The notes under the pieces were generated by a model. The model saw only the letters and a program-made list of their open reading frames with translations. It ran no database searches and was not told where the DNA came from. Source: an uncultured Pelagibacteraceae bacterium (GTDB taxonomy: Bacteria; Pseudomonadota; Alphaproteobacteria; Pelagibacterales; Pelagibacteraceae). From it: a stretch of 33,811 bases of DNA. The position numbers and the translations under genes were made by a program. Location: the NCBI GenBank assembly GCA_902568975.1, contig CACFSO010000010.1:1-33811 (forward strand), read 5' to 3'. Below, piece after piece: positions 1-10,285 of this stretch (its first letter is position 1; every line of letters begins with the position of its first letter).

Positions 1-651
1 ATTTTTCCTGGACCTTTCAAGAAAGGTTTATATGGAAAAGCTATGGAAAAAAAAATTTGGGATTTAAAAATTATAAATATTAGAGAATATGCAACAGATA
101 AACACAAAACAGTAGATGACACTCCTTATGGTGGTGGTTCAGGCATGTTAATAAAGCCAGACATACTTGCAAAATCGTTGGATCAAAACTTAAAATCAGA
201 TGATAAAATTTTTTATTTAAGTCCACGAGGAAAATTATTTGATCAAAAAATGGCAAAAAAATTTTCCAAGGAAAAAAAAATTAATTTAATTTGTGGACAC
301 TTTGAAGGAGTGGATCAAAGAGTTATTGATTCTAGAAATATTGAAGAATTAAGCATAGGAGACTTTGTTTTATCTGGAGGCGAAACTGCGGCTTTCATCA
401 TTCTAGATGCAATTTTAAGATTAGTTCCAGGTGTTATAGGAAATGAAAATTCAACAAATGAAGAGAGTTTTAATAAAGGATTATTAGAATACCCCCAATA
501 TACTAAACCTCAAATTTGGGAGGATAAATATGTACCAGAAGTGCTATTATCCGGAGATCATGCCAAAATTAAGGACTGGCGTTTATCTCAATCTGAGGCT
601 ATAACACGCGACCGAAGACCAGATTTGTGGCAAAAATATAAAAAGAATTAA
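1..651 (+). CDS. trmD: tRNA (guanine-N1)-methyltransferase TrmD, 5'-truncated by the window
   Basis: TrmD transfers a methyl group from S-adenosylmethionine to N1 of G37 in tRNAs with G36, which prevents +1 frameshifting. The reading frame is open to base 1 (it reads [18 protein letters not shown]), so the ATG at 43 is internal and the true start lies upstream of the window. Visible family signatures are the early [11 protein letters not shown] segment, then [21 protein letters not shown] and [11 protein letters not shown], which form the trefoil-knot SAM site of the SPOUT fold. The RDRRPDLW stretch near the C terminus is also typical. It is followed at once by rplS, the usual rpsP-rimM-trmD-rplS order. 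Only a short N-terminal part is missing. Confidence 0.96.
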   Translation: MFPGPFKKGLYGKAMEKKIWDLKIINIREYATDKHKTVDDTPYGGGSGMLIKPDILAKSLDQNLKSDDKIFYLSPRGKLFDQKMAKKFSKEKKINLICGHFEGVDQRVIDSRNIEELSIGDFVLSGGETAAFIILDAILRLVPGVIGNENSTNEESFNKGLLEYPQYTKPQIWEDKYVPEVLLSGDHAKIKDWRLSQSEAITRDRRPDLWQKYKKN

Positions 652-667
652 ATTGATAAATATTAAC

Positions 668-1210
668 ATGAAAACAATTGAAGAAATTAACCAAGCAAGT
701 TTAAAAAAAATTGCTTCAGAAAAAAAATTACCAGATTTTTTTCCAGGAGATATAATAAAAGTAGGAGTAAAAATTACAGAAGGTAAAAGAGATAGAATTC
801 AATATTTTGAAGGAGTTTGTATTGCAAAAAAAAATAGGGATTTAAATTCATCTTTTACGGTTAGAAAAATATCTTTTGGTGAGGGAGTTGAAAGAACTTT
901 TGCCACTTATAGTCCAATTGTTAATTCTATAAAAGTTATTAGATCTGGAAAAGTAAGAAGAGCCAAACTTTATTATCTAAGAGATAGAACAGGAAAATCA
1001 GCTAGAATTACCGAAAAAATTAAAAAGAAAATCGGAATAGATATTGAAGTAAGACCAGAGCAGGTTACAGAAGAGAATTTAGCAACACCGACAGTAGAGG
1101 AAAAAAAAGTAGAGATTTCAAATCAAAAAGAAAAACCTGAATTAACTTCAGAGGTAGAAAAAAAAGAAGCAAAAAAAACTGAGCTTGAAAAAGAAAAAAC
1201 AAAAAAATAA
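668..1210 (+). CDS. rplS: 50S ribosomal protein L19 with a charged C-terminal extension
   Basis: L19 sits at the 30S/50S interface of the ribosome. The core is clear: FFPGD near residue 25, then [30 protein letters not shown] and [19 protein letters not shown] chose the ATG at 668 because the protein then begins MKTIEEI, like other L19s. A TTG at 653, two bases after the trmD stop, would add five residues (MININ) and cannot be excluded. L19 is usually about 115 to 120 residues. This one is 180, the surplus being a Lys/Glu-rich low-complexity tail from about residue 118, encoded by A-rich DNA. It is probably co-transcribed with trmD. Confidence 0.97.
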   Translation: MKTIEEINQASLKKIASEKKLPDFFPGDIIKVGVKITEGKRDRIQYFEGVCIAKKNRDLNSSFTVRKISFGEGVERTFATYSPIVNSIKVIRSGKVRRAKLYYLRDRTGKSARITEKIKKKIGIDIEVRPEQVTEENLATPTVEEKKVEISNQKEKPELTSEVEKKEAKKTELEKEKTKK

Positions 1211-1228
1211 AAAATAATTTTTTTCTAA

Positions 1229-2632
1229 ATGTCTAAAACTATTTATGACAAAATTTGGGGAGATCACTTAATCCATGAACAAGAGGATGGAACCTCTCTA
1301 CTATTTGTAGATAGACATTTGATTCATGAAGTTACAAGTCCACAAGCATTTGAGGGTTTAAGAAATTCAAATAGAAAAGTTAGACAACCTAATTTAACTC
1401 TTGCAGTTGCAGATCATAATGTTCCAACAACTGACAGATCAAAAGGAATTGAAGACGAGGATTCTAGAATACAAGTAGAAACACTTGAAAAAAACTGTAA
1501 GGAATTTGGTATTCAATTATTTGGAATGAATGATAAAAGACAAGGCATTGTTCATATAATTGGACCAGAACAAGGATTTACCCAACCAGGCAGTTTAATT
1601 GTATGTGGAGATAGTCATACAGCAACCCACGGTGCTTTCGGTGCTTTGGCATTTGGAATAGGAACATCTGAAATTGAGCATGTTTTAGCTACACAAACAC
1701 TTTTACAGAAGAAATCAAAAAATTTTAGAATTAATGTTAGTGGAAGCTTACCAATTGGAGTTACGTCAAAAGATGTAATTCTTCAAATTATAGGAAAGAT
1801 AGGAACCGCGGGTGGGACAGGCTATGTTATTGAATATTCTGGTAACTTAATTTCAACTCTTAGCGTTGAACAAAGAATGACAATTTGCAATATGACAATT
1901 GAAGGAGGTGCAAGAGCAGGATTAATTCAACCCGATGAAAAGATTTTTAAATATCTAAAGGATAAACCAATGTCTCCAAAAAATAATAATTGGGAAAAGG
2001 CTCTTGAATATTGGAGTAACTTAAAATCTGATTCTAATGCAAATTTTGATAAAGAAATTAATATAGATGGTTCTGAAATTAAACCAATGGTAACATGGGG
2101 AACTTCGCCACAAGATGTTGTTGAAATAGATGGCAAAGTTCCAAATCCAGATAATGAAATTGACCCAGATAGAAAAAATTCAATTAATAGATCATTAAAT
2201 TATATGGGTTTAAAACCAAATATGAACATCAAAGATATTAAGATAGATAAAGTTTTTATTGGAAGTTGTACTAATGGCAGAATTGAAGACATAAGAGAAG
2301 CCGCAAAAATTTTAAAAAATAAAAAAATAGCTTCCCACGTTTATGCTATGATAGTTCCTGGATCTGGATTGGTAAAAGAGCAAGCAGAGCAAGAAGGTTT
2401 GGATAAAATTGTAAAAGATGCTGGTTTTGAGTGGAGAGAACCAGGTTGTTCAATGTGCTTAGCTATGAACGCTGATAAACTTAAACCGGAAGAAAGATGT
2501 GCATCTACTTCAAACAGAAATTTTGAAGGCAGACAAGGCCGTGGAGGAAGAACGCACTTGGTTAGTCCAGCAATGGCAGCAGCAGCTGCAATTTCTGGAA
2601 ATTTAGATGATGTTAGAAAGTATCAAAATTAA
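1229..2632 (+). CDS. leuC: 3-isopropylmalate dehydratase large subunit LeuC
   Basis: With LeuD it forms isopropylmalate isomerase, converting 2-isopropylmalate to 3-isopropylmalate in leucine synthesis, using a [4Fe-4S] cluster as Lewis acid. The three cluster cysteines are visible: C347 in [10 protein letters not shown], and C407 and C410 in GCSMCLAMN. The early [11 protein letters not shown] and [20 protein letters not shown] segments are substrate and cluster-domain hallmarks. Its 467 residues are full length for the aconitase-family large subunit. It starts 18 bp after rplS and its stop codon directly abuts the leuD ATG, so LeuC and LeuD are translated in tandem. Confidence 0.98.
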   Translation: MSKTIYDKIWGDHLIHEQEDGTSLLFVDRHLIHEVTSPQAFEGLRNSNRKVRQPNLTLAVADHNVPTTDRSKGIEDEDSRIQVETLEKNCKEFGIQLFGMNDKRQGIVHIIGPEQGFTQPGSLIVCGDSHTATHGAFGALAFGIGTSEIEHVLATQTLLQKKSKNFRINVSGSLPIGVTSKDVILQIIGKIGTAGGTGYVIEYSGNLISTLSVEQRMTICNMTIEGGARAGLIQPDEKIFKYLKDKPMSPKNNNWEKALEYWSNLKSDSNANFDKEINIDGSEIKPMVTWGTSPQDVVEIDGKVPNPDNEIDPDRKNSINRSLNYMGLKPNMNIKDIKIDKVFIGSCTNGRIEDIREAAKILKNKKIASHVYAMIVPGSGLVKEQAEQEGLDKIVKDAGFEWREPGCSMCLAMNADKLKPEERCASTSNRNFEGRQGRGGRTHLVSPAMAAAAAISGNLDDVRKYQN

Positions 2633-3238
2633 ATGAAAAAATTTAAAAACGTCAAAAGTATTCCAGCATATCTTCCAATAGTAAATATTGATACTGATAT
2701 GATAATTCCAAAACAATTTCTAAAAACAATTAAAAGGACAGGACTTGGTAAGGGCTTATTTTTTGAAATGAGATATGATCACAGCGGAAATATAGTAGAA
2801 GATTTTATTTTAAATAAAACTCCCTATAATCATTCCGAAATTTTAATTGCTGGAAAAAATTTTGGGTGTGGATCTTCTAGAGAACATGCACCATGGGCAC
2901 TTTTAGACTTTGGAATTAAATGCATTATTAGTTCAAGCTTTGCAGATATTTTTTATAATAATTGCTTTAAGAATGGAATTTTGCCGATAATGATCAGTGA
3001 AGAAGAAATAAAGGAAATTTCAGATTATTCAAAAAGAAAAGAAGAAATTTATGTTGATCTACTAGATCAAAAGATTGTTTTTGGAAATAAGGAATTAAAA
3101 TTTGAAATTGATCAATTTAAAAAAAGATGTTTGATTGAAGGTTTAGATGATATTGCATTATCATTAGAAAAATCTGAAAAAATATCTACATATGAAAATA
3201 AACTGAAATTGCAAAAACCTTGGATCTTTAATGATTAA
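2633..3238 (+). CDS. leuD: 3-isopropylmalate dehydratase small subunit LeuD
   Basis: LeuD is the swivelling domain partner of LeuC in isopropylmalate isomerase. It opens with [22 protein letters not shown], shown here as the [14 protein letters not shown] signature near residue 20, and has the substrate-binding loop [17 protein letters not shown] near residue 80. It is 201 residues long, normal for the bacterial subunit. It begins at the base after the leuC stop and its last 8 bp overlap the leuB start. That fits tight translational coupling within leuCDB. Confidence 0.98.
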   Translation: MKKFKNVKSIPAYLPIVNIDTDMIIPKQFLKTIKRTGLGKGLFFEMRYDHSGNIVEDFILNKTPYNHSEILIAGKNFGCGSSREHAPWALLDFGIKCIISSSFADIFYNNCFKNGILPIMISEEEIKEISDYSKRKEEIYVDLLDQKIVFGNKELKFEIDQFKKRCLIEGLDDIALSLEKSEKISTYENKLKLQKPWIFND

Positions 3239-4337
3239 ATTAAAAAAAAGAAAAATATTACTTTTACCTGGTGATGGCATTGGACCAGAAGTAATATCAG
3301 AAGTTAAAAAAATAATTGAATGGTTTAATAAAAATAAATCTTTAGATTTTGAAATAGATGAAGATTTAGTTGGTGGATCTTCTTATGAGAAAAATGGAAC
3401 TCCAATTACTGATGAAGTTTTTTATAAAGCAATTGAAAGTGAGGCAGTAATTTTAGGAGCTGTTGGTGGACCTAAATGGGATAATTTAGAATTTTCTAAA
3501 AAACCAGAAAGAGCATTATTAAAGTTAAGAAAAGAGTTAAAATTATTTGCAAACTTAAGACCAGCTATATGTTTTAAACAATTAGTAAATGCATCAACTT
3601 TAAAACCTGAATTAGTTTCAGGACTTGATATTTTATTTGTAAGGGAGCTAACCGGAGGAATTTATTTTGGTGAACCAAGAGGTATTATTCCAATAGATAA
3701 CGGCGAGAGAAAAGGGATTAATACACATATTTACACATCTAGTGAAATTCAAAGAGTTGCAAGAGTTGCTTTTGATTTAGCAAGAAAAAGAAATAATAAA
3801 GTTACTTCCTGTGAAAAATCTAATGTTATGGAGTCAGGACAACTATGGAAAGAAGAAGTTAATTCATTGCATGAAAAAGAATATAAAGATGTAGAATTAA
3901 ATCACATGTTAGCAGATAATTGTGCAATGCAACTAGTAAGGAATCCCAAGCAATTTGATGTAATAGTTACGGATAACTTATTTGGAGACATGCTTTCAGA
4001 CGAGGCAGCTATGTTAACAGGATCACTCGGTTTGTTGCCTTCAGCATCTCTAGGCACAAAAGACAAAAATGGAAACATGAGATCATTGTATGAACCCGTT
4101 CATGGTTCAGCACCAGATATCGCAGGAAAAGGAATTTCTAATCCAATTGCTAGTATTTTAAGTTTTTCTATGGCTTTAAGATATTCCTTAAATTTAGACA
4201 AAGAAGCTGATTTTCTTGATAAAGCTGTTCAAAAAGTTTTAGATGATGGACTAAGAACTAAAGATATTTTGTCAAAAGGAATGAAAGAAGTTTCAACATC
4301 CGAAATGGGCAATGCTATAATTTCAAAATTGCAATGA
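3231..4337 (+). CDS. leuB: 3-isopropylmalate dehydrogenase LeuB
   Basis: LeuB catalyses NAD-dependent oxidative decarboxylation of 3-isopropylmalate to 2-oxoisocaproate, the third leucine-specific step. It starts with the family P-loop-like [20 protein letters not shown] and [14 protein letters not shown] carry substrate arginines. [14 protein letters not shown] carries metal aspartates, and [18 protein letters not shown] binds NAD. At 368 residues it is full length. The ATG lies inside the 3' end of leuD (8 bp overlap). It is the last leu gene here; leuA is not in the window. Confidence 0.98.
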   Translation: MIKLKKRKILLLPGDGIGPEVISEVKKIIEWFNKNKSLDFEIDEDLVGGSSYEKNGTPITDEVFYKAIESEAVILGAVGGPKWDNLEFSKKPERALLKLRKELKLFANLRPAICFKQLVNASTLKPELVSGLDILFVRELTGGIYFGEPRGIIPIDNGERKGINTHIYTSSEIQRVARVAFDLARKRNNKVTSCEKSNVMESGQLWKEEVNSLHEKEYKDVELNHMLADNCAMQLVRNPKQFDVIVTDNLFGDMLSDEAAMLTGSLGLLPSASLGTKDKNGNMRSLYEPVHGSAPDIAGKGISNPIASILSFSMALRYSLNLDKEADFLDKAVQKVLDDGLRTKDILSKGMKEVSTSEMGNAIISKLQ

Positions 4338-4363
4338 TTAATCATTTATTCTAAACTGAACAT

Positions 4364-6127
4364 ATGCCAAGTTATATTGCCCCATTAGAAGATATGATGT
4401 TTCTTTTCAACAAATTAAGAAACAATGAAAAATATAATGAGATTGAAAAATATAAAGAGGTTAATTCAGAATTAGTAAAAGATATCTTAGAAGAAGCAGC
4501 AAAAATTACTCAAAATTTAATATTACCTTTAGCAAAATCTGGAGATGATAATCCGCCTATTTTAGAAAATGGTGTAGTAAGAACTTCTCCTGGTTTTAAA
4601 GAAGCTTATAAGAAATTTATAGAAGATGGATGGATTTCACTTTCTTGTGATCCAAAATATGGTGGACAAGGAATGCCCAAGACAGTTAGTGCATTTTTTG
4701 ATGAAATGTTATCTTCAACATGTCTTTCTTTTAAACTTTATAGTGAGCTTACAATAGGCGCATATAATTGTATTTTGAAACATGGAAGTGATGAAATAAA
4801 AAATAAATATCTACCAAAAATGGTTGAAGGTAAATGGAGTGGTACTATGTGCCTTACAGAACCAGTTTGTGGTACGGACCTTGGTTTATTAAAAACAAAA
4901 GCAGAAGAACAATCTGATGGAACATATAAGATTAGTGGACAAAAAATATTTATTACATCTGGAGATCATGATCTTACCGAAAATATTATACATTTAGTTT
5001 TGGCTAGAGCCAATGGCTCACCAAAGGGAACAAAAGGTATAAGTTTATTTCTTGTTCCGAAATTTATTGTTAAAGAAGATGGGTCTATTGGTTCAAGAAA
5101 TGGTGTATCTACTGGATCAATTGAAGATAAAATGGGAATTAAAGCTTCTGCAACATGTGTATTAAATTTTGATGGAGCAGTTGGATATATGATAGGCCCA
5201 AAGAACAAAGGCCTAAACTCTATGTTTACAATGATGAATTTAGAAAGAATTGTAGTAGGAATACAAGGACTTGGAATTTCTGAAATTGCATATCAAAATT
5301 CTCTATCCTATGCGAAAGAAAGAAAACAAGGAAAAGCAAATATTACTAAATCTGAAAATGGAGCGGATAATATAATTGAACATGCAGATATAAGAAGATC
5401 TTTACTTAATATGAAATCAATAATTGAGGGAGAGAGGGCATTATGTTTTTGGCTGTCACAACAAACTGAGGTTAGTCTTAATCACAATGATGAAATAGCA
5501 AAACAACAAGCTTCTGATTTTGTTTCATTAATGACGCCAGTAGTAAAATCAATGTTTTCTGATATGGGTATGGAAATTACAAGTGATGCAATGCAAATTC
5601 ATGGAGGTTACGGCTTTACAAAAGACCTTGGTATTGAACAATTATATAGAGATAATAGAATTACGCCAATTTATGAAGGTACAAATTCCGTACAAGCGGC
5701 TGATTTAGTTTTTAGAAAACTAGTCAATAAAGATGGAGATATAATTGATAAATATATAAATTTAATTAAAGAAGAAATTAAAACCAGTGAAGAAAAAGTC
5801 CAACCATTTGTAAAACAATTAAATTATTATTTAGAAATATTAACTAAATTCACAAATTGGATTAAAGAAAAAATAAAAGACTCCAAAGATGATGCAAGTG
5901 CAGCTTGTAATGATTATTTAAAAGTTTTAGGATTTGTTGCAATGGCACATGCATGGATTAAAGTATTAGAGGCTAGTTTTAGAGACTACGAAAATAATAA
6001 GAATTTTTATGAAGATAAAATACAAACAGCAAATTTTTATTTTAATAGAGTTTTACCAAGGGTAGAAAGTCATTTTAAAACCGCAACAACTGGAAGTAAA
6101 TATATAATGGATTATAAATTTAATTAG
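4364..6127 (+). CDS. dmdC: 3-methylmercaptopropionyl-CoA dehydrogenase-type acyl-CoA dehydrogenase (DmdC)
   Basis: This is a FAD-dependent acyl-CoA dehydrogenase of the long subtype with an extra C-terminal domain. At 587 residues it is close to the DmdC type and far longer than the usual 380 to 400. The start reads MPSYIAPLEDMMFLFN, typical of the subtype. CLTEPVCGTDLG near residue 165 and QIHGGYGFTKDLG near 415 are the family signatures. The catalytic base should be Glu438 in PIYEGTNSVQ. DmdC oxidises methylmercaptopropionyl-CoA to methylthioacryloyl-CoA. The substrate is inferred from the position two genes upstream of dmdA and beside an acyl-CoA ligase; sequence alone proves only the dehydrogenase family. 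The gap to leuB is 26 bp and to the next gene 1 bp. Confidence 0.88.
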   Translation: MPSYIAPLEDMMFLFNKLRNNEKYNEIEKYKEVNSELVKDILEEAAKITQNLILPLAKSGDDNPPILENGVVRTSPGFKEAYKKFIEDGWISLSCDPKYGGQGMPKTVSAFFDEMLSSTCLSFKLYSELTIGAYNCILKHGSDEIKNKYLPKMVEGKWSGTMCLTEPVCGTDLGLLKTKAEEQSDGTYKISGQKIFITSGDHDLTENIIHLVLARANGSPKGTKGISLFLVPKFIVKEDGSIGSRNGVSTGSIEDKMGIKASATCVLNFDGAVGYMIGPKNKGLNSMFTMMNLERIVVGIQGLGISEIAYQNSLSYAKERKQGKANITKSENGADNIIEHADIRRSLLNMKSIIEGERALCFWLSQQTEVSLNHNDEIAKQQASDFVSLMTPVVKSMFSDMGMEITSDAMQIHGGYGFTKDLGIEQLYRDNRITPIYEGTNSVQAADLVFRKLVNKDGDIIDKYINLIKEEIKTSEEKVQPFVKQLNYYLEILTKFTNWIKEKIKDSKDDASAACNDYLKVLGFVAMAHAWIKVLEASFRDYENNKNFYEDKIQTANFYFNRVLPRVESHFKTATTGSKYIMDYKFN

Positions 6128-6128
6128 T

Positions 6129-7757
6129 ATGAGTCATTACGAAAAAAATTTAGACAAGAACAAAGCAAATTTTGTTCCATTAACACCTATATCTTTTTTA
6201 GAAAGAGTCAAAGATATATATCCAAAATACGAAGCATTAGTTTACGAAGATAGAAAATACACTTGGAGTGAAATATATAAAAGATGTATTAAATTTGCGA
6301 GTGCATTAGAAAAAATTGGTATTGGAAAAGGTGATACAGTTTCAATTTTAGCTTTTAATACTCCAGAAATTTTTGAGGCTCATTATTCTATCCCTATGAC
6401 TGGAGCTGTATTAAATACAATTAATATTAGATTAGATGCTAAAACCATTGCTTATATTTTAGAACATAGTGATGCAAAAGTGTTAGTTGTAGATAGACAA
6501 CTTCATGTTGAAGTTAAAAAAGCTTTAAGCAGCATTAATAAAAAAATTATAATAATTGATATTAACGATAGATATGCAGACCAAACAAAATTAGAGAAAA
6601 TTGGTGATCTAGAATACGAAGAATTTTTAAATACAGGGGATGAAAATTATTTTTGGAAAATGCCTGAAGATGAGTGGCAAGCAATTTCATTAAGTTATAC
6701 ATCTGGAACAACTGGAAATCCAAAAGGGGTTGTTTATCATCATAGAGGTTCATATTTAATGTCAACAGGCAGTTCCGTAGCTTGGAATATGCCAAACAGA
6801 TTAACTTTTTTAACTGTAGTACCAATGTTTCATTGTAATGGTTGGTGTTATCCTTGGACTGTTCCAATGTTAAATGGAAAAACGATCTGTCTTAGAAACA
6901 TTGATATTAAAAAAATTTTCGAACTAATTGAAAAACATAATATAACTCATTTTGGTGGTGCACCAATTGTACTTAATATGATTACCGGAGCGCCTGAGAA
7001 TGATCGTAAAAAATTAAAACAAAAAGTTTATGTATTAACCGCTGGAGCTCCACCACCAAGTATTATATTCAAAAAAATGAAAAGTCTTGGTTTTGAGGTT
7101 ATGCACGTTTATGGATTAACAGAAACATATGGACATGTAACACAATGTGCATGGAATGAAGAATGGAATGAAATGGAAGAGGAAAAACAAAATGAGATTA
7201 AAGCTAGACAAGGGGTAAGATATCCCAATACAGAAGGAGTAACAATTATGGATCCTAAAACTATGAAGGAAGTTCCAAAAGATGGCAAAACAATTGGAGA
7301 AATAATGATAAGAGGAAATGTAGTTATGAAAGGATATTTTAAAGATAAAGATGCTACAGATAAAGCCATGAAAGATGGCTGGTTCCATACTGGAGATCTA
7401 GCTGTTATGCATCCAGACGGATATGTAAAAATTCAAGATAGATCCAAGGATATAATTATTTCAGGAGGAGAAAATATTTCGTCAATTGAAATAGAAAATA
7501 CTTTAGCAAAACATCCTTCAGTTTCTATTGCTGCAGTAGTAGCTAAACCAGATGAAAAATGGGGAGAAGTACCTTGTGCATTTATTGAAGCTGTAAAAGA
7601 TAAACCAGTTACAGAAAAAGAGTTAATCGATTTTTGTAAAGAAACACTTGCTAAATTTAAAGTTCCAAAAAAAGTAGAATTTTGTGAATTACCAAAAACT
7701 TCAACAGGCAAAATCCAAAAATTTGAACTTAGAAAAAAAGTCAAGGAATTAACTTGA
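6129..7757 (+). CDS. dmdB: Acyl-CoA synthetase, probable 3-methylmercaptopropionate-CoA ligase (DmdB)
   Basis: This is an adenylate-forming acyl-CoA ligase. Motifs in order are the phosphate-binding loop [11 protein letters not shown] near residue 190, [10 protein letters not shown] near 328, GWFHTGDLA near 418 with the adenylate-binding Asp, the hinge region [11 protein letters not shown], and the C-terminal catalytic Lys528 in TSTGKIQK. Length 542 is normal. DmdB activates methylmercaptopropionate, the product of DmdA, to its CoA thioester with ATP. The general class is certain. The substrate is inferred from the dmdC-dmdB-dmdA arrangement, and a medium-chain fatty acid ligase is the main alternative. 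Its ATG comes 1 bp after the dmdC stop. Confidence 0.87.
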   Translation: MSHYEKNLDKNKANFVPLTPISFLERVKDIYPKYEALVYEDRKYTWSEIYKRCIKFASALEKIGIGKGDTVSILAFNTPEIFEAHYSIPMTGAVLNTINIRLDAKTIAYILEHSDAKVLVVDRQLHVEVKKALSSINKKIIIIDINDRYADQTKLEKIGDLEYEEFLNTGDENYFWKMPEDEWQAISLSYTSGTTGNPKGVVYHHRGSYLMSTGSSVAWNMPNRLTFLTVVPMFHCNGWCYPWTVPMLNGKTICLRNIDIKKIFELIEKHNITHFGGAPIVLNMITGAPENDRKKLKQKVYVLTAGAPPPSIIFKKMKSLGFEVMHVYGLTETYGHVTQCAWNEEWNEMEEEKQNEIKARQGVRYPNTEGVTIMDPKTMKEVPKDGKTIGEIMIRGNVVMKGYFKDKDATDKAMKDGWFHTGDLAVMHPDGYVKIQDRSKDIIISGGENISSIEIENTLAKHPSVSIAAVVAKPDEKWGEVPCAFIEAVKDKPVTEKELIDFCKETLAKFKVPKKVEFCELPKTSTGKIQKFELRKKVKELT

Positions 7758-7778
7758 TTTTGAATTAAATAACAAATT

Positions 7779-7784
7779 TATAAT
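7779..7784 (+). promoter_or_regulatory. Candidate -10 box for dmdA (consensus TATAAT)
   Basis: A perfect TATAAT ends 7 bases before the dmdA ATG at 7792. TTGATT at 7754-7759 is a possible -35 box, but the 19-base spacer is long. Initiation about 7 bases downstream of the -10 would fall on or next to the ATG, which would give a leaderless transcript. No Shine-Dalgarno-like purine stretch lies between the box and the ATG. The high AT content makes chance TATAAT matches common, so this is only a candidate. Confidence 0.35.
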
Positions 7785-7791
7785 ATTAAAA

Positions 7792-8901
7792 ATGAAAATA
7801 TTTTCTATAGCAAAGTCAAGAAGACTAAGAAGTACGCCTTACACATCTAGAATAGAAAAACAAGGTGTTACTGCTTACACATCTTATAATCATATGCTAC
7901 TACCTGCTGCATTTGGTTCTTTAGAAGATTCCTATTACCATCTTAAAGAAAATGTCCAAGTTTGGGATGTAGCAGGCGAAAGACAAGTAGAAATTATAGG
8001 GAAAGACGCATCAAAGCTAGTTCAATTGATGACTTGCAGAGATCTTTCAAAATCAAAAGTAGGAAGATGCTATTATTGTCCAATAATAGATAATGAAGGA
8101 GGTTTAATTAATGATCCAGTTATACTAAAACTCAATGAAAATCGTTGGTGGATATCAATAGCAGATTCAGACGTAATTTTATTTGCTAAAGGTTTAGCGA
8201 TTGGAAATAATTTTGATGTTAAAATATTTGAACCAAATGTCAATATATTGGCAATTCAAGGACCTAAATCTTATAAACTTATGGAAAAAATATTTGGAAA
8301 AAAAATTACTGAAATGAAATTTTTTGGTTTTGATTATTTCGAATTTGTTGATGTAAAACATTTAATTGCAAAATCAGGTTGGTCCAAACAAGGTGGTTAC
8401 GAAGTTTATGTAGAGAACACTAAAGCTGGGCTTGCTCTATACGATGAATTATTTGAAATCGGAAAAGAATTTAATGTAAAGCCTGGGTGTCCAAATTTAA
8501 TTGAAAGAATTGAAAGTGCTCTTTTATCTTACGGAAATGATATTGATAATAATGATAATCCACTTGAGTGTGGACTAGATAAATATGTTGATTTAGATAC
8601 AGATGTAAATTTTCTTGGTAAAGAAATACTTAAAGAGGTTAAAAAAAAGGGTATTAAAAAAAAACTAATGGGAGTAATAATTGAGGCAAAAGAGATAAAT
8701 GTATCAAAATCCATAGACCTAATTGATAAAAAAAATTTTAAAATAGGCGAGCTAAGATCGGGCGTATACTCTCCACATTTTAAAAAGGTAATAGGAATTG
8801 CAATGTTGGATAAGCCTTATTTTGAAGTTTCACAAACATTTAAAATATCAATAAATGGTAATATTTTTGAGGGAAAAGTTTGCGATTTACCTTTCATTTA
8901 G
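7792..8901 (+). CDS. dmdA: Dimethylsulfoniopropionate demethylase DmdA
   Basis: DmdA is a GcvT-fold enzyme that moves a methyl group from DMSP to tetrahydrofolate, giving 3-methylmercaptopropionate and 5-methyl-THF. It is the entry step of the DMSP demethylation pathway in marine bacteria. The protein reads as the SAR11-type enzyme from end to end: [14 protein letters not shown] near the N terminus, [12 protein letters not shown] near 65, [16 protein letters not shown] near 90, [14 protein letters not shown] near 202, [13 protein letters not shown] near 240, and a CDLPFI terminus. The 369 residues match my recollection of the SAR11 enzyme. Other GcvT paralogs (aminomethyltransferase, dimethylglycine dehydrogenase domains) lack this motif set. 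Neighbours dmdC and dmdB would process the product. Asd follows after 15 bp. Confidence 0.95.
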   Translation: MKIFSIAKSRRLRSTPYTSRIEKQGVTAYTSYNHMLLPAAFGSLEDSYYHLKENVQVWDVAGERQVEIIGKDASKLVQLMTCRDLSKSKVGRCYYCPIIDNEGGLINDPVILKLNENRWWISIADSDVILFAKGLAIGNNFDVKIFEPNVNILAIQGPKSYKLMEKIFGKKITEMKFFGFDYFEFVDVKHLIAKSGWSKQGGYEVYVENTKAGLALYDELFEIGKEFNVKPGCPNLIERIESALLSYGNDIDNNDNPLECGLDKYVDLDTDVNFLGKEILKEVKKKGIKKKLMGVIIEAKEINVSKSIDLIDKKNFKIGELRSGVYSPHFKKVIGIAMLDKPYFEVSQTFKISINGNIFEGKVCDLPFI

Positions 8902-8916
8902 TATAACTAAAACATC

Positions 8917-9915
8917 ATGAATATAGCAATAGTAGGAGCGACAGGAAATGTTGGTAGGAAAATTATAGAAGTTTTAGAAAAAAAAAATTTTCCTATAAAT
9001 AATTTATATTTAGTTGCTTCTTCCAAAAGTGCTGGAAAGAAACTAAAATTTAAAGATAAAGAAATTGAAGTTGAAAGTTTAGAAACTTTTGATTTTTCAA
9101 AAGGTGAAATTACTTTTTTTTCAGCAGGTGGAAAAATTTCAAAAAAATATGTCCCTATTGCAGCAAAACAATCAATTGTTATTGATAATTCAAGTCATTT
9201 TAGAATGGATCCTGATGTACCTTTAATTGTTCCTCAGGTGAATTCAAATCATCTTAAAAATATAAAAAAAAATATAATAGCAAATCCAAATTGCTCTACG
9301 GCTCAGCTAGTTATAATTTTAAAACCCTTACATGACTTATTTAAAATAAAAAGAGTAGTTATTTCTACTTATCAATCTACTTCAGGAGCAGGAAAAGCTC
9401 CTATGGATGAATTACTAGAGCAAACTAAACTTTCATTGGAAAATAAAAAAATTAGTTCAAAAAATTTTACAAAACAAATTGCATTTAATGCAATACCTCA
9501 TATTGATGTATTTGTTGATGAGGGTTATACAAAAGAAGAATTAAAAATGATTGATGAAACAAAAAAAATTTTGGATAAGAATATTGAATTAACCGCAACA
9601 TGTGTGAGAATTCCAGTTATGATTTCTCATGCTGAATCTATAAATATTGAATTTGAAAAATCTTTTACAATAGAAAAAATTATTAAAGCTTTAGATAGTG
9701 CAGAAGGATGCAAAGTTGTTGATGAGAGAAAAGATGGTGGCTATATAACTCCACTAGAAGCTGAAGGAAAAAATGAAACTTTTATTTCTAGAATTAGAAA
9801 AGATAATTCAAATAAAAATACGATTAACCTTTGGTGTGTATCTGATAATTTATTGAGAGGTGCTGCCTTAAACTCGGTAGAAATAGCTGAGGCCTATATA
9901 AATAATGAAAGATAA
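8917..9915 (+). CDS. asd: Aspartate-semialdehyde dehydrogenase
   Basis: Asd reduces aspartyl-4-phosphate to aspartate semialdehyde with NADPH, the branch point to lysine/diaminopimelate, threonine and methionine. The N-terminal VGATGNVGR nucleotide loop is near residue 6. The catalytic Cys126 is in NPNCSTAQ. STYQSTSGAGK near 150 and RIPVMISHAE with Arg231 and the acid-base His238 complete the active site. At 332 residues it is full length. A run of ten A at 8978-8987 lies in the coding region. Its last 11 bp overlap the sdhC start, so sdh translation may be coupled to asd. Confidence 0.97.
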   Translation: MNIAIVGATGNVGRKIIEVLEKKNFPINNLYLVASSKSAGKKLKFKDKEIEVESLETFDFSKGEITFFSAGGKISKKYVPIAAKQSIVIDNSSHFRMDPDVPLIVPQVNSNHLKNIKKNIIANPNCSTAQLVIILKPLHDLFKIKRVVISTYQSTSGAGKAPMDELLEQTKLSLENKKISSKNFTKQIAFNAIPHIDVFVDEGYTKEELKMIDETKKILDKNIELTATCVRIPVMISHAESINIEFEKSFTIEKIIKALDSAEGCKVVDERKDGGYITPLEAEGKNETFISRIRKDNSNKNTINLWCVSDNLLRGAALNSVEIAEAYINNER

Positions 9916-10285
9916 AAATCCTTTATCACCACATTTACAAATTTATAATTGGCACATTTCTTCTTTAATTTCAATTTCTCATAGAATTATAGGAATAATA
10001 AATATAATTATAGTAACGTTAATTTGTATTTGGGTAGCATTTTTACTTTTAGGAAGTTCAAATTATGAATTTGTTCAAAATTTTTTTAAAACTTATTTTG
10101 GAAAATTTTTAATTGTAGGAACAGTTTGGTCTTTTTCTTTTCAAATTTTATGTGAAATAAGACATTTATTTTGGGACTTAGGATTTGGCTTTGAATTAAA
10201 AACTTCTAATATAAGTGGTATCCTAGTTATTTTCGGGTCAATATTTTTAACAATTTTAATTTTAGGAAAAAATTTAATCCAATGA
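9905..10285 (+). CDS. sdhC: Succinate dehydrogenase membrane subunit SdhC (cytochrome b556-type), heme ligand replaced
   Basis: SdhC is one of two membrane anchors of complex II, which oxidises succinate and reduces ubiquinone. Its 126 residues carry three hydrophobic segments (about 28-50, 65-88, 104-122). LSPHLQIYNW and SISHRIIG at the N terminus are family hallmarks, and Ser23 and Arg27 match E. coli quinone-site Ser27 and Arg31. EIRHLFWDLG aligns with E. coli IRHMMMDFG. E. coli heme ligand His84 lies seven residues before His91 of that motif; the equivalent here is Gln80 (codon CAA, 10142-10144). The heme ligand is therefore missing in this chain. The ATG lies inside asd and the stop overlaps the sdhD ATG by 4 bp. 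Confidence 0.93.
   Translation: MKDKNPLSPHLQIYNWHISSLISISHRIIGIINIIIVTLICIWVAFLLLGSSNYEFVQNFFKTYFGKFLIVGTVWSFSFQILCEIRHLFWDLGFGFELKTSNISGILVIFGSIFLTILILGKNLIQ

Noticed and set aside
43..651. trmD as a complete 202-residue gene starting at 43
   Set aside because: The frame continues open and recognisable to base 1, so the gene is truncated by the window rather than starting there.
4338..4363. A promoter for dmdC in the leuB-dmdC gap (TATTCT at 4347-4352)
   Set aside because: There is no -35-like hexamer at 16 to 18 bases, and a 4 of 6 match is expected by chance in this composition.
6562..6867. 101-codon open frame antisense to dmdB
   Set aside because: It overlaps the conserved adenylate-forming domain and resembles no family; treated as a shadow.
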